This document shows, one piece after another, positions 1 to 7,926 of a DNA stretch of 36,936 nt. The DNA comes from an uncultured Gemmiger sp. (GTDB lineage: Bacteria > Bacillota > Clostridia > Oscillospirales > Ruminococcaceae). Location of the stretch: NCBI GenBank assembly GCA_947631565.1, contig CANRLV010000020.1, positions 1 to 36,936 on the forward strand. The letters run 5' to 3'. The position numbers were made by a program, and so were the translations under genes. The notes below the pieces were generated by a model. That model saw only the letters and a program-made list of their open reading frames with translations, was not told the origin of the DNA and made no database searches. Position 1 is the first letter of the stretch; the number at the start of each line of letters is the position of its first letter.

Positions 1-539
1 AAAAACAGCCCCATCAGCATGACCATGCCGCCGAGCACCGCCACCGCGATGTAGGTCTCGCCCGCACGCAGGGCGGCGGGGCTTTCCTCCTGCACGACCA
101 CCACATAGCTGGTGAAGGACATAACCTCAAAGAACAAAAAGGCGGTGAAAAAATCGCCCGACAAAAACACCCCGAGCGTGGCCCCGCAGGTGAGCAGAGA
201 AAAAAAATGGTAGCGGCTGCGGTGCCCCTCGTGCTGCAGGTATTCCCGCGCAAAAACCGTCGTCATCATCCACATAAAGGCGGCGATGCAGGCGTACAGC
301 GCTCGGAATCCGTCGGCCTTAAAACTCAGCCCGCGGCCGCACACGCCCGGGAGCCTGAGCGCGCATTCCGCACCGCTGACCACCGCGGCAAGCAGCAGCG
401 CGCAGGCAGCAAAGGCCGCGATGCCGGCGGCGCAGGCGATGCCGTCCCGTGCCGCTGCACTGCGGCGGCCGGCCAAAACGACGCCGCAAGCCAGCAGCAT
501 CGGCAAAAGGATGGGGATAAGGATCAAATACCCGCACAT
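1..539 (-). CDS. Proton/cation antiporter-like membrane subunit (NuoL/MrpA/MrpD type), 3' end outside window
   Basis: The first 179 codons of a polytopic membrane protein are present; the gene continues past the left edge. It starts at ATG 539-537, behind a GGAGGGAGCAGGTC ribosome binding site and 15 bases after the stop of the upstream antiporter gene. Hydrophobic segments begin at residue 3 (LILIPILLPMLLA). The segment FTAFLFFEVMSF carries the membrane glutamate of the proton-translocating antiporter family (Proton_antipo_M), and RYHFFSLLTCGATLG resembles TM4 of NuoL/M. It is the fourth such subunit in a row. Family knowledge: these subunits move H+ or Na+ across the membrane in Mrp antiporters, complex I and membrane-bound hydrogenases. 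Its exact class (MrpA-, MrpD- or NuoN-like) cannot be settled without the C-terminal part. Confidence 0.82.
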   Translation of the reverse strand, partial: MCGYLILIPILLPMLLACGVVLAGRRSAAARDGIACAAGIAAFAACALLLAAVVSGAECALRLPGVCGRGLSFKADGFRALYACIAAFMWMMTTVFAREYLQHEGHRSRYHFFSLLTCGATLGVFLSGDFFTAFLFFEVMSFTSYVVVVQEESPAALRAGETYIAVAVLGGMVMLMGLF

Positions 540-554
540 GACCTGCTCCCTCCT

Positions 555-2024
555 TTACAGTCGGCCCGCGGCAATGCGGGCGAGCAGCGCCAGCAGCCCG
601 CGCGAACCGACGCCCAGCGCCAGCATGGCGGCCATCAAGATCAGGAACGGCGCCTTCATATACCAGTTGGGATCCTGCGCCTGTGCCAGGCCGTGCTCCC
701 CCACCTTCCTGGGCGGGAAAAAGGCATCGACGATCGTTGCGTACAGATACCCGACGGTGAGGAAGGCGGAAACGAGCAGCGCCGCCACACCAAGCAGCGG
801 CAGCGTACCGCCAACATCCATGGCTGCCGTGGCCAGCGCCCATTTGCTCAAAAAGCCGGGCAGCAGCGGCGTGCCCGCCAGTGCCACACCACCCACAGTG
901 AAGGCAGCAAAGGTCACGGGCATGTAGCGGCCCAATCCGGTCAATTCCGGCACATACTGCCGCTGGGTCTTGTACAGGATCGCCCCGGCGCAGAAAAAGA
1001 GCGTTATCTTCATCACGCCGTGGAAGACCATATGCGCCAGCGCCCCGACCAGCCCGGCGGGCGTCATCAGCGTGACGCCAAAGAGGATATAGCTCAGATT
1101 GCTGACGGTCGACCAGGCCAGCCGGCGCTTTAAATGCGGCTCGCGCAGGGCCATGGCGGAGCCGAAGACGATGGTAAAGACGGCAAAGCCCATGGCCACG
1201 CTCTGCGCCCAGGTCCCGGCGAGCACGGCGGGGCCGAAGCAGTAAAAGGTCACCCGCATGACGGCAAACACACCGGCCTTGACGACGGCCACGGCGTGCA
1301 GCAGCGCCGTGACCGGCGTGGGCGCCACGCCGGCCGTGGGCAACCAACCGTGGAACGGGAACACCGCCGCCTTGACGCCAAAGCCAAAGAAGCACAGCAG
1401 GTACGCCGCCAGCACAAGCGGCTTTTGCGCCGTGTTCGCCGGCATAAAACCGCCGTAGACAAAATGCAGCGTCGGGTCGCCGAGACGGTAAAGCACCATC
1501 AGCCCGAGGAAGGCGCAGGCCGCGCCGCCGATGGAATACCCCAGATATTTCATGCCCGCCTTGACCGAGCGCACGTCGCGGGAATGCATGACCAGCGGCA
1601 GCGTGACCAGTGTGAGCAGCTCATAAAAGAGGTAGAGGGTGAGCAGGTCATCGCTCATGGCGATGCCGAGGGTAACGCCGTAGCTCATGGTGTAAAAAGT
1701 GAAGAAGCGGTCATCGCCGCTCTCGTGCTTGATGTACTCAAAGGCATATACGGAGGCCAGCGGCCAGAGGAAGGCCACCAGCCCGGTGAATACGGCGGAA
1801 AGGCCGTCCATATGCAGGGCGACCGTCAGCGTCGCCGTCAGTGGGAACAGCCGCAGTGTGCCCAGCGGGCAATGCAGCAGCAGGGCCAGCACCAGAAGCG
1901 AGGTGGCACCGACGGCGGCCAACACATATATCTCCCGCTGCCGCCGCTTTTGGAAGTGGAAAAGCGGCAGAGCCGCCCCGGCGAGCAGGGGCAGGAGCAC
2001 CGCGAACAGCATCAAAAATTTCAT
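555..2024 (-). CDS. Antiporter-like membrane subunit (NuoL/NuoM/MrpD family), third of four
   Basis: A 489-residue protein with about 14 predicted membrane helices. I start it at ATG 2024 (MKFLMLFAVLLPLL), preceded by GAAGGGAGGG; an earlier in-frame start would overlap the neighbour and add non-hydrophobic residues. It has the family glutamate in TLYLFYELLTLVTLP, and the lysines of KAAVFPFHGWLPTA and ALLHAVAVVKAG, which in family members lie on the ion path. The LHAVAVVKAG form is typical of NuoL/MrpD subunits. A hydrophilic tail of about 60 residues includes FFPPRKVGEHG. It lies 14 bases downstream of the previous antiporter gene and 15 bases upstream of the next, so it is co-transcribed. 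The predicted role is ion translocation in the cytoplasmic membrane; ion specificity cannot be read from sequence. Confidence 0.88.
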   Translation of the reverse strand: MKFLMLFAVLLPLLAGAALPLFHFQKRRQREIYVLAAVGATSLLVLALLLHCPLGTLRLFPLTATLTVALHMDGLSAVFTGLVAFLWPLASVYAFEYIKHESGDDRFFTFYTMSYGVTLGIAMSDDLLTLYLFYELLTLVTLPLVMHSRDVRSVKAGMKYLGYSIGGAACAFLGLMVLYRLGDPTLHFVYGGFMPANTAQKPLVLAAYLLCFFGFGVKAAVFPFHGWLPTAGVAPTPVTALLHAVAVVKAGVFAVMRVTFYCFGPAVLAGTWAQSVAMGFAVFTIVFGSAMALREPHLKRRLAWSTVSNLSYILFGVTLMTPAGLVGALAHMVFHGVMKITLFFCAGAILYKTQRQYVPELTGLGRYMPVTFAAFTVGGVALAGTPLLPGFLSKWALATAAMDVGGTLPLLGVAALLVSAFLTVGYLYATIVDAFFPPRKVGEHGLAQAQDPNWYMKAPFLILMAAMLALGVGSRGLLALLARIAAGRL

Positions 2025-2038
2025 GGCGTTCCCTCCCT

Positions 2039-3508
2039 TCAGCACAGGGCCGCGGCAAGAGCCGCGACAGGGCCGGTGAGCAGGCCTGGGCAAAGGCCGG
2101 TCAGCACCGTGAGGGCGGTGAGCACGGCCAGCGGTACGGTGATATACCGCCCCGGCTCCAGATGCGGGACATAGGCGGCGTCAAACCCCTCTTCGGGAAA
2201 AAACGCTGCAATCGTAATAGAAAAGAGATATCCCGCCGTCAGCAGCGCGCTGACGAGCAGCACCACCGGCCCCAGCCAATCAAAGATCGGGATGCCGCTG
2301 GCGAGCGACCCTTCGGCCAGCAGCCATTTGCTGGCAAAGCCGCCCAGCGGCGGTATGCCGATAAGGCCCAGCGACAAGACCGTAAAGCACCCCATCGTGA
2401 AAGGCATCGACCGGCCAATGCCGCGCAGCGCCCGCACATCGGTCTGGCCCGTTTTCAGGATCACGGCGCCGGCGATAAAGAACAGCCCGTTCTTGATGGC
2501 GGAATGGACGATGACATGCAGAACCGCCCCGGTAAAGGCGATCGGCTCCAGCAGCGCGAGGCCGAACAGGATGTACGAGACCTGGCTGACCGTCGACCAT
2601 GCCAGCCGCTTTTTGAACAATTTTTCCTTGTAGGCCAGCATGGAGCCCATAAACACCGTGACCAGCGCCAGTGCCAGCCATGCATACTGCGCCCAGGTCC
2701 CGCGCAGAAAAGCGGCCCCGAACTGGTAGTAGACGACACGGATGAGGCAGAGCACCCCGGCCTTGGTGATCACGCCGGAGAGCAGCGCCGAGGCCCCGGC
2801 CGGGGCCTCCGGGTGGGCAGCCGGCAGCCATGCGTGCAGCGGGAACAGCCCCGCCTTGGCCCCAAAGCCAAGTACAGTCAAAAACGCCGCGGCAACGACA
2901 AAGTCCTCGTGCCCGGCCAGCCTGGCCGGGTCCAGCGTGCCGCCGGGCACAAAGGCTGTGCCGGTACCGTAGGTGTGCATGGTGTAAAAGCCCAGCAGGC
3001 CCAGACAGGCGCCGAAGATGGAGTAGAACAGGTATTGATACCCACCCCGCCGGGCCGCCGCGGTCTGGGTATGCAGGACCAGCGGCAGCGCGAGCAACGT
3101 CATCAGCTCAAAGCCAAGGTAGAGCGTCAGGTAGTCGGCCGCGCAGCAAAGGACCATCAGCGCGCCCTCGGTAAGGAGCAAAAAGGCGTAGTAGCGGCCA
3201 AGGTGTTCCTCCCCGGCCATATACTCCTGCGCGAACAGGCCGGACAGCAGCCACATACAGGCCACGAGCAGGGCGAAGATGCGGCCCAGGGTGTCAAGCG
3301 CAAAGGTCACGCACAGATCGCCGCCCAGCGGGAGCAGCGGCAGCGTTCCCTTTGCCGCCGCGGCACAGAGCGCGGTAAGCCCGAGCTCCGCCGCCAGCGC
3401 CGCCGCCACAAAGCGGCGGCGGTTTTGTGCTGTTTTCAGGGCCGGCAGGGCAAGCGCTGATGCTGCAGCGAAGGGAAGCAGGATGGGCAAAAGCAGCAGA
3501 TACTCCAT
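2039..3508 (-). CDS. Antiporter-like membrane subunit (NuoL/NuoM/MrpD family), second of four
   Basis: A 489-residue polytopic membrane protein. ATG 3508 (MEYLLLLPILLPFAAA) is chosen because it follows GAGGTAAGC and lies 10 bases after the upstream stop. Family marks visible are TLYLGFELMTLLALP (membrane glutamate), KAGLFPLHAWLPAAHPEAP (lysine plus HxWLPxAH) and ALLSGVITKAG (lysine of the broken-helix region). The next conserved block, EKLFKKRLAWSTVSQVSYILFG, matches the family signature after TM9. Same length as the downstream neighbour (489 residues), which shares the AWSTVSxxSYILFG block; the two are probably duplicates that diverged. Part of the mrp-type operon. Likely function is proton or sodium transfer coupled to the complex. 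Confidence 0.88.
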   Translation of the reverse strand: MEYLLLLPILLPFAAASALALPALKTAQNRRRFVAAALAAELGLTALCAAAAKGTLPLLPLGGDLCVTFALDTLGRIFALLVACMWLLSGLFAQEYMAGEEHLGRYYAFLLLTEGALMVLCCAADYLTLYLGFELMTLLALPLVLHTQTAAARRGGYQYLFYSIFGACLGLLGFYTMHTYGTGTAFVPGGTLDPARLAGHEDFVVAAAFLTVLGFGAKAGLFPLHAWLPAAHPEAPAGASALLSGVITKAGVLCLIRVVYYQFGAAFLRGTWAQYAWLALALVTVFMGSMLAYKEKLFKKRLAWSTVSQVSYILFGLALLEPIAFTGAVLHVIVHSAIKNGLFFIAGAVILKTGQTDVRALRGIGRSMPFTMGCFTVLSLGLIGIPPLGGFASKWLLAEGSLASGIPIFDWLGPVVLLVSALLTAGYLFSITIAAFFPEEGFDAAYVPHLEPGRYITVPLAVLTALTVLTGLCPGLLTGPVAALAAALC

Positions 3509-3518
3509 AACGCTTACC

Positions 3519-5018
3519 TCACATCCCGAACATGGCCAGGCCGCGCCGTATGGCCCCCACCACGGCCTCGGAGCCCATGCCGAAGCCGAGGTTGAGCACG
3601 ATGAACGCTGCCAGCGCCAGCACGTACTCCCAGTGATACTGCTGGCGCACGCCGGCATAGGCGCCATCGTTGGGGCGGGTATACAGGTTGAAGACGATGG
3701 GAATATAGTATAAGGCGTTGAGCAGCGTGCTGACGGCGATGGCCGCGAAGGCGATGCCCGTCGTGACCGGGCTTGCCTGCAGGGCAGCCTGTGCCAGCTC
3801 CAGCTTGGTCACAAAGCCGGCAAACAGCGGGATGCCGACCATCGAGAGCGCGCCCACGCTGAAGGCCGCGCCGCCCAAGGGGTCCCGCAGGCCCGCGCCC
3901 GTGATGGCGGCGAGACTTTTGTGCCCGCCGGAAACATCCATAAAGCCGCCGGCACAGAGAAAGAGCATCGGCTTGGTCAGCGCGTGGGCCAAGATCTGCA
4001 CGCAGGCCGCGACCATGCCTGCTTCGCTGTGCAAACCGATGCCGACGTAGATGTACCCCACCTGTGCGATGGAGGAGTAGGCCAGCATGCGCTTGAGGTC
4101 CTGCTCCCGCAGGGCGTTGACGGAGCCGATGACCATGGCCAGCACGCCAAACAGGAACAAAAACTGACTGACCTGTTCCGAAACAATGATTTCCAATCCG
4201 AACACGCGGTAGAAAATTTTGATCAGCACGACGATATAGCCCTTGAGCACCAGGCCCGAGAGGATGGCGCTGGAGGACGGCGTGGCGCTGCCGTGGGCAT
4301 CCGGCAGCCAGGAATGGAACGGGAACAGCGCGCTCTTGACGGCCAGCCCGACCGAGAAAAAGCCGATGATGACGGTGATCGGCAATGAATACTCGCCGGC
4401 GGCAAAGATCGCCTGCACCCTGGCGGCGATGCTCTCCATCAGTAGCTCTCCGGTGATGCCGTAGAGCGTGACGATGCCGAGCAAAAACAGGCCGGAGCCG
4501 AGCAGGCTCATGATCAGATAGCGCGTGGTGGCCACGAGCGTGCGCTCCGAGCTGCGCAGCATGACCAGCGCGCAGGAGGCGATGGTGTTGATCTCGACAA
4601 AAACGTAGGCCGTGAACAGGTCGTTGGTGTAGATGAGGGCAAACAGCGAGCTCATCAGCAGCGAGCACATGGTGAAGTAGAGGTTCACCTTGCCGGGCTC
4701 ACAGTCGGCAAAGATATGGCGCATGCCGCCCAGCAGCGACAGCAGCATCACACCGGAAAAGACCGTGGCCAGCAGGGCCTCCAGCACGCCGATGCGTATC
4801 TCGTTGCCCCACGGCGCGCCCCACTTGCCCATACGGTAGACAAAACTGCTGCCGGTCTTGAGCGTATACGCCAGCACCGCGCCGCTCATCGCCGTTGTCA
4901 GAGCCAGCCAGCCAAGGCAGAGCCGTTTGGCCCCCTGCCCCGACAGCACCGCGCAAAAAACGCCGCAGGTCAGGCTGAAGACGATGGTGATAAACGGGAA
5001 ATTTTGCACAAACGCCAT
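3519..5018 (-). CDS. mrpD: MrpD/NuoM-like antiporter subunit, first of four
   Basis: A 499-residue membrane protein starting at ATG 5018, whose A is also the last base of the mrpC stop codon (TGATG), so translation is probably coupled. Its position directly after mrpC fits MrpD. Motifs: TAYVFVEINTIASCALVML (membrane glutamate), KSALFPFHSWLPDAHGSATP, ILSGLVLKGY (lysine) and EQDLKRMLAYSSIAQVGYI, the standard block after TM9 in MrpD/NuoM. Family knowledge: MrpD is an essential, directly ion-translocating subunit of Mrp Na+/H+ antiporters, and its relatives form the membrane arm of Mbh hydrogenase and complex I. The symbol follows the operon order. It could equally be named mbhH-like if the operon serves a hydrogenase. 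Confidence 0.88.
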   Translation of the reverse strand: MAFVQNFPFITIVFSLTCGVFCAVLSGQGAKRLCLGWLALTTAMSGAVLAYTLKTGSSFVYRMGKWGAPWGNEIRIGVLEALLATVFSGVMLLSLLGGMRHIFADCEPGKVNLYFTMCSLLMSSLFALIYTNDLFTAYVFVEINTIASCALVMLRSSERTLVATTRYLIMSLLGSGLFLLGIVTLYGITGELLMESIAARVQAIFAAGEYSLPITVIIGFFSVGLAVKSALFPFHSWLPDAHGSATPSSSAILSGLVLKGYIVVLIKIFYRVFGLEIIVSEQVSQFLFLFGVLAMVIGSVNALREQDLKRMLAYSSIAQVGYIYVGIGLHSEAGMVAACVQILAHALTKPMLFLCAGGFMDVSGGHKSLAAITGAGLRDPLGGAAFSVGALSMVGIPLFAGFVTKLELAQAALQASPVTTGIAFAAIAVSTLLNALYYIPIVFNLYTRPNDGAYAGVRQQYHWEYVLALAAFIVLNLGFGMGSEAVVGAIRRGLAMFGM

Positions 5019-5401
5019 CAGACCTGCTCCTTTCGGGCCAGACGCGTGATCTCGTCGATGTCCAGCGTGTGGAAGCGGTCATAGAGGCGGCAGGTCAGTG
5101 CGAGCAGAAAAGCCGTGACCGAGACCGAGACGACGATGCCCGTGAGCACCAGGCCGGTCGGGATGGGATTGACGTACAGCTTCGGGTCGGTGCGGCCCTC
5201 GGCCACGATGGGCGCGAGGCGCCCGGCGATATATCCCTTGGCGGCCAGATACAGGTAGATGCCGGAATCCATGAAGTTGAAACCGATGATCTTTTTAAGC
5301 AGGTTGCGGTGCATGAGCAGCGTGGTAAAGCCGATGCCGAACAGGATGACCGCCGCCGTCTCGTAATAATTGATGAAGAGCTCGCGCAGATGCTCTGCCA
5401 T
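5018..5401 (-). CDS. mrpC: MrpC/NuoK-like subunit
   Basis: A 127-residue protein with three predicted membrane helices. I use ATG 5401 (MAEHLRELFINYYE), which lies one base beyond the stop of the preceding gene; the longer reading adds charged residues lacking family similarity. The blocks NLLKKIIGFNFMDSGIYLYL and NPIPTGLVLTGIVVSVSVTAF correspond to the conserved TM2 and TM3 of MrpC/NuoK, where DPLPQALVLTAIVI is the usual form. A glutamate conserved in many NuoK proteins is not evident at the TM2 position, which reads FMDSGIY. The stop overlaps the mrpD start by one base. Predicted role: small membrane subunit linking MrpA/B-like and MrpD-like parts. Confidence 0.88.
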   Translation of the reverse strand: MAEHLRELFINYYETAAVILFGIGFTTLLMHRNLLKKIIGFNFMDSGIYLYLAAKGYIAGRLAPIVAEGRTDPKLYVNPIPTGLVLTGIVVSVSVTAFLLALTCRLYDRFHTLDIDEITRLARKEQV

Positions 5402-5402
5402 C

Positions 5403-6371
5403 TCACAGCCCCCCTTTGCGGAAAAGCGCATAGAAGCAGTACATCGTGCAGGCGACCTCAAGGCCGACGGCGATGTTGATGGGCAAAATAAGCCCGCCGC
5501 TCAAAATGGTGCCGGGGATGCCCAGCCATACGTGGTCGTCAAGGCCGTTGGCGCCCATGTAGATAAAATACGCCATCAGCAGCGCGTATGCCGTCAGGCA
5601 GGCGGTCTTGACCAGATGGTACACCGCATCGCCGAAAAAGCGCCCGGTGCGCTCGAAGCCGAAGGCGACGGAGTTCAAGATCAGGCCCGCGCCCATCAGC
5701 GCCCCGCCCGAGAAACCGCCGCCGGGCGATGACGTGCCGTTCAAGATAACGTACAGCCCAAAGATAAAGGCCAGCGGCACCAGCAGCTTGGCGGCCTTGC
5801 GCAGGATAAGGTCGCTGTTGGGCTCAAAGTCCATATCCTCGCCGGGGTGCGCAAGGTCGATAAAGCGGCCGCGCTTGCGGGCATAGGCGTCGATGCGCAG
5901 CAATACGATGACGCTGCACGCCGCCACGAACAGCACGTGCGCCTCGCCCAGCGTATCAAAGCCGCGGTAGGCCGAGATCATGCCGGCCACGGCGTTGGTC
6001 GTGCCGGTCTCGTCGACGGCGTGGGAGACATAGCGCTCCACCACCTCGTTGACGGTGGGGTTTTCGGCGCTGCCGAACGGCGGCAGAAAGGCCACCACGG
6101 AGAGCAGAACCCCGATCAAGGTGCAGCAGATGAGCACCGAGAGCACGCGGTAAAGGCTGTCAAAGACCTCCATCCCATGTTTGCCGAACCAGGCGGCAAA
6201 GCGGACGATGACCGGCTTCTCGGCGTATTGGGCCGCAGACAGCCAGCGGTTTTCCGGCGTGTCGGTGTCAAGGGTCGCCTTTTCATCGGCAGGCAGGGTG
6301 TAGTTTTCTTCGCGGAAGGTGCCGTCCTCGGCAAAGCGGACGAGCGCGGCAATCAGTCCGTCAGTTTTCAT
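5403..6371 (-). CDS. Fused MbhE-like/MrpB subunit
   Basis: A 322-residue protein from ATG 6371 (MKTDGLIAALVRFAED), overlapping the upstream MbhD-like gene by 11 bases. Residues 1-65 are hydrophilic. Residues ~70-170 contain two membrane helices flanking a loop with NPTVNEVVERYV and YRGFDTLGEAHVLFVA; the latter (RGFDTLGE) is the hallmark of the MbhE/MrpA C-terminal domain. From ~195 to the end is an MnhB domain with NGTSSPGGGFSGGALMGAG, the MrpB signature. In Bacillus these parts lie in MrpA and MrpB, and in Pyrococcus Mbh they are separate MbhE and MbhF genes; here they are one polypeptide. No frameshift is seen at the junction, so the fusion appears genuine. Confidence 0.85.
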   Translation of the reverse strand: MKTDGLIAALVRFAEDGTFREENYTLPADEKATLDTDTPENRWLSAAQYAEKPVIVRFAAWFGKHGMEVFDSLYRVLSVLICCTLIGVLLSVVAFLPPFGSAENPTVNEVVERYVSHAVDETGTTNAVAGMISAYRGFDTLGEAHVLFVAACSVIVLLRIDAYARKRGRFIDLAHPGEDMDFEPNSDLILRKAAKLLVPLAFIFGLYVILNGTSSPGGGFSGGALMGAGLILNSVAFGFERTGRFFGDAVYHLVKTACLTAYALLMAYFIYMGANGLDDHVWLGIPGTILSGGLILPINIAVGLEVACTMYCFYALFRKGGL

Positions 6372-6642
6372 CGGCGCCGCCCTCCCCGTCTTTGCCCGAG
6401 ACCTCGGCCTTGATGGCGTGTATCTTTTTGAGCGTGGCAAAAAACAGCAGGCTGGTCACACCCGCGCCGACGGCGGCTTCGGTGATGGCAAGGTCGGGCG
6501 CCTGCAGCGTGAGCCAAATCACCGACATGATGAGCGAAAAGCTCATGTAGATGACGATGGAGGAAAGCAGGTTGCGTGTGACGCTGACCGAGACGGCGCA
6601 GACGATGAGAAAGGTGAGCAGAATGGCGTCAAACCATGTCAT
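6361..6642 (-). CDS. MbhD-like (DUF4040) subunit
   Basis: A 93-residue protein with three membrane helices. The block LQAPDLAITEAAVGAG is the strongly conserved MbhD/MrpA C-terminal signature (APDVALTEAAVGAG in relatives), followed by TSLLFFATLKKI. It begins at ATG 6642, overlapping the mrpG stop by four bases (ATGA), and its end overlaps the next gene by 11 bases. The hydrophilic C-terminus (SGKDGEGGADEN) is acidic. In classical Mrp antiporters this domain is part of MrpA; as a free-standing gene it matches Mbh/Mbs-type complexes of archaea and bacteria. It should act as a structural subunit of the ion-translocating membrane arm. Confidence 0.85.
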   Translation of the reverse strand: MTWFDAILLTFLIVCAVSVSVTRNLLSSIVIYMSFSLIMSVIWLTLQAPDLAITEAAVGAGVTSLLFFATLKKIHAIKAEVSGKDGEGGADEN

Positions 6643-7037
6643 TGTGCATCCTCCTCCTTCCGGCTTTGGGCCAGGTCATGGCGGTGCAGCCCGATGCTGC
6701 TCTGCTCAAGGCCCTGCTCATCGTCCGGCTCGCCCTGGGCAGAATAGGGGCCGGCCGTGAACTCCATCAGCATGATGAGATGGCTGGAAACGGGGCTCGT
6801 GATCCACAAAAGCGCGACGATGGCCAGCAGCTTGACCGTGGTCGGGCAAAGCCCCTCGTAAAAGCAGATGCCGAGCACAACGCCCAGCAGGCCGAGCGTA
6901 TCGCCCAGCGCGGCGGCGTGCATGCGGTTGAGCGCAAACCTGAAGCGGTAGTTGCCCACGACTGCCGAGACGAGGAAGAACAGCCCCACGCACAGGCAGA
7001 CGGTGCCCAGGCCGAAGCGTACCCAATGCTCCGTCAT
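6639..7037 (-). CDS. mrpG: MrpG/MnhG-like subunit
   Basis: A 132-residue protein with three predicted membrane helices. The block FALNRMHAAALGDTLGLLGVVLG matches the MnhG family (RMHAATKADTLGLALVLLG in relatives), and LLWITSPVSSHLIM corresponds to the conserved TM3 (TAPVAAHLIARAA). The last ~40 residues (from GEPDDEQGLEQ) are hydrophilic and variable. The start ATG 7037 overlaps the mrpF stop by four bases, and the stop overlaps the MbhD-like start by four. In Mrp antiporters MrpG is needed for complex assembly; it has no known catalytic residues. Confidence 0.88.
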   Translation of the reverse strand: MTEHWVRFGLGTVCLCVGLFFLVSAVVGNYRFRFALNRMHAAALGDTLGLLGVVLGICFYEGLCPTTVKLLAIVALLWITSPVSSHLIMLMEFTAGPYSAQGEPDDEQGLEQSSIGLHRHDLAQSRKEEDAQ

Positions 7038-7396
7038 GGCTCATCCCTCCCCTGCTGTGCATCGTCCGGGTGCTCGGCCGTCTGCCGGCGGCTCTTGTTG
7101 TGGGCAGCGCGCCACTGGCGGTAAACGCCGATGTCCATCTTGGTCAGCACCGCCACGGCCAAGAAGCTGAACATGGCGTAGACGATGGCGATGTCAACCA
7201 GCCAATCCTCGTGCAGGCGCAGCACAAGGCAGGCGATGATGCAGATGGCCTGTGTGCCGATCATGTTGACGGCCACGATGCGGTCCGACATGCGCGGGCC
7301 GATCAGGGCTCGGAACAGCGCAGCCAGCGCACACAGGGCCAGAATGACCATGGCCGTGGTCAGGATCTGCGGCGCAAGGGTCGACAACGGGTCCAT
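7034..7396 (-). CDS. mrpF: MrpF/MnhF-like subunit
   Basis: A 120-residue protein from ATG 7396 (MDPLSTLAPQILTTAM), whose A is the last base of the mrpE stop (TGATG). A start five codons upstream is possible but would overlap more. The block FRALIGPRMSDRIVAVNMIGT is the MnhF signature (RLLRGPTLADRVVALDLLG in relatives), and WLVDIAIVYAMFSFLAVAVLTK is the third helix with the family aspartate. A hydrophilic tail with NKSRRQTAEHPDDAQQ follows. Expected role: small membrane subunit of the antiporter complex. Confidence 0.88.
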   Translation of the reverse strand: MDPLSTLAPQILTTAMVILALCALAALFRALIGPRMSDRIVAVNMIGTQAICIIACLVLRLHEDWLVDIAIVYAMFSFLAVAVLTKMDIGVYRQWRAAHNKSRRQTAEHPDDAQQGRDEP

Positions 7397-7860
7397 CAGT
7401 CCGCCTCCCAACGTTCGAGTGTTTGGACAAAGCAGCCGTCCGCCAGCCCCTCGCCCATCGTGCGGTCAAGGCAGTGCACAAGGTACACGCCCTCTTTGTT
7501 CAGACTGCCGGTGATGGTGCCGGGCGTCATCGTGATGGCGTTGGCCAGGAACACCCGCCCCATCTCGGTCCTGAGTCGGCCGGCCTTGAAGCGGACGACC
7601 GCCGGGTCTGGCTCCTTTTTGCCGTAGACATAGGGCAAAAGGACAAATGCGGAGCGAAAGATCTCGCGGACAAGAACGGCAAAAAAGGCGAGCAGGCGCG
7701 GCAGCCGTTTGAGGGTCTCCCAGTCACGCCGGGGGCTGTAATGCATAAAGCGGCAGCAAAACCAGTAGATCGCGGCCGAGACAGCAAGGCCAAAAAGGAC
7801 GGTCTGCCCGTCAAATCTGCCATTCAGCAGCACCCACACCGCAAAAAACAGAAAAAACAT
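7396..7860 (-). CDS. mrpE: MrpE/MnhE-like subunit, first gene of the operon
   Basis: A 154-residue protein starting at ATG 7860 with AGGAGGGT seven bases upstream. Two N-terminal membrane helices (MFFLFFAVWVLLNGRFDGQT and a following one) precede a cytoplasmic part. LLAFFAVLVREIFRSAFVL and the later NAITMTPGTITGSL and YLVHCLD blocks are diagnostic of MnhE (ANSITLTPGTLTVDL... LYVHALD in relatives). It is the first gene after the promoter. Family knowledge: MrpE is needed for full activity of Mrp antiporters and is present as MbhA in membrane-bound hydrogenases. Confidence 0.9.
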   Translation of the reverse strand: MFFLFFAVWVLLNGRFDGQTVLFGLAVSAAIYWFCCRFMHYSPRRDWETLKRLPRLLAFFAVLVREIFRSAFVLLPYVYGKKEPDPAVVRFKAGRLRTEMGRVFLANAITMTPGTITGSLNKEGVYLVHCLDRTMGEGLADGCFVQTLERWEAD

Positions 7861-7897
7861 GGCTTACCCTCCTGCTATTAAGGTACCTTCGTATGCC

Positions 7898-7926
7898 ATT
7901 TTATTGCTTTTTGCCCGCGTTGTAAA
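7898..7926 (-). promoter_or_regulatory. Sigma-70-type promoter of the mrp-like operon
   Basis: On the minus strand TTTACA (7926-7921) and TAAAAT (7903-7898) are separated by 17 bases. The -10 box lies about 40 bases upstream of the mrpE start, whose AGGAGGGT binding site lies between. No operator-like palindrome is seen next to it. Confidence 0.6.

Noticed and set aside
207-3460. Long plus-strand open frames across the antiporter operon
   Set aside because: They are antisense to clear membrane-protein genes, rich in Arg/Gln/His from high-GC third positions, and have no family similarity or ribosome binding sites.
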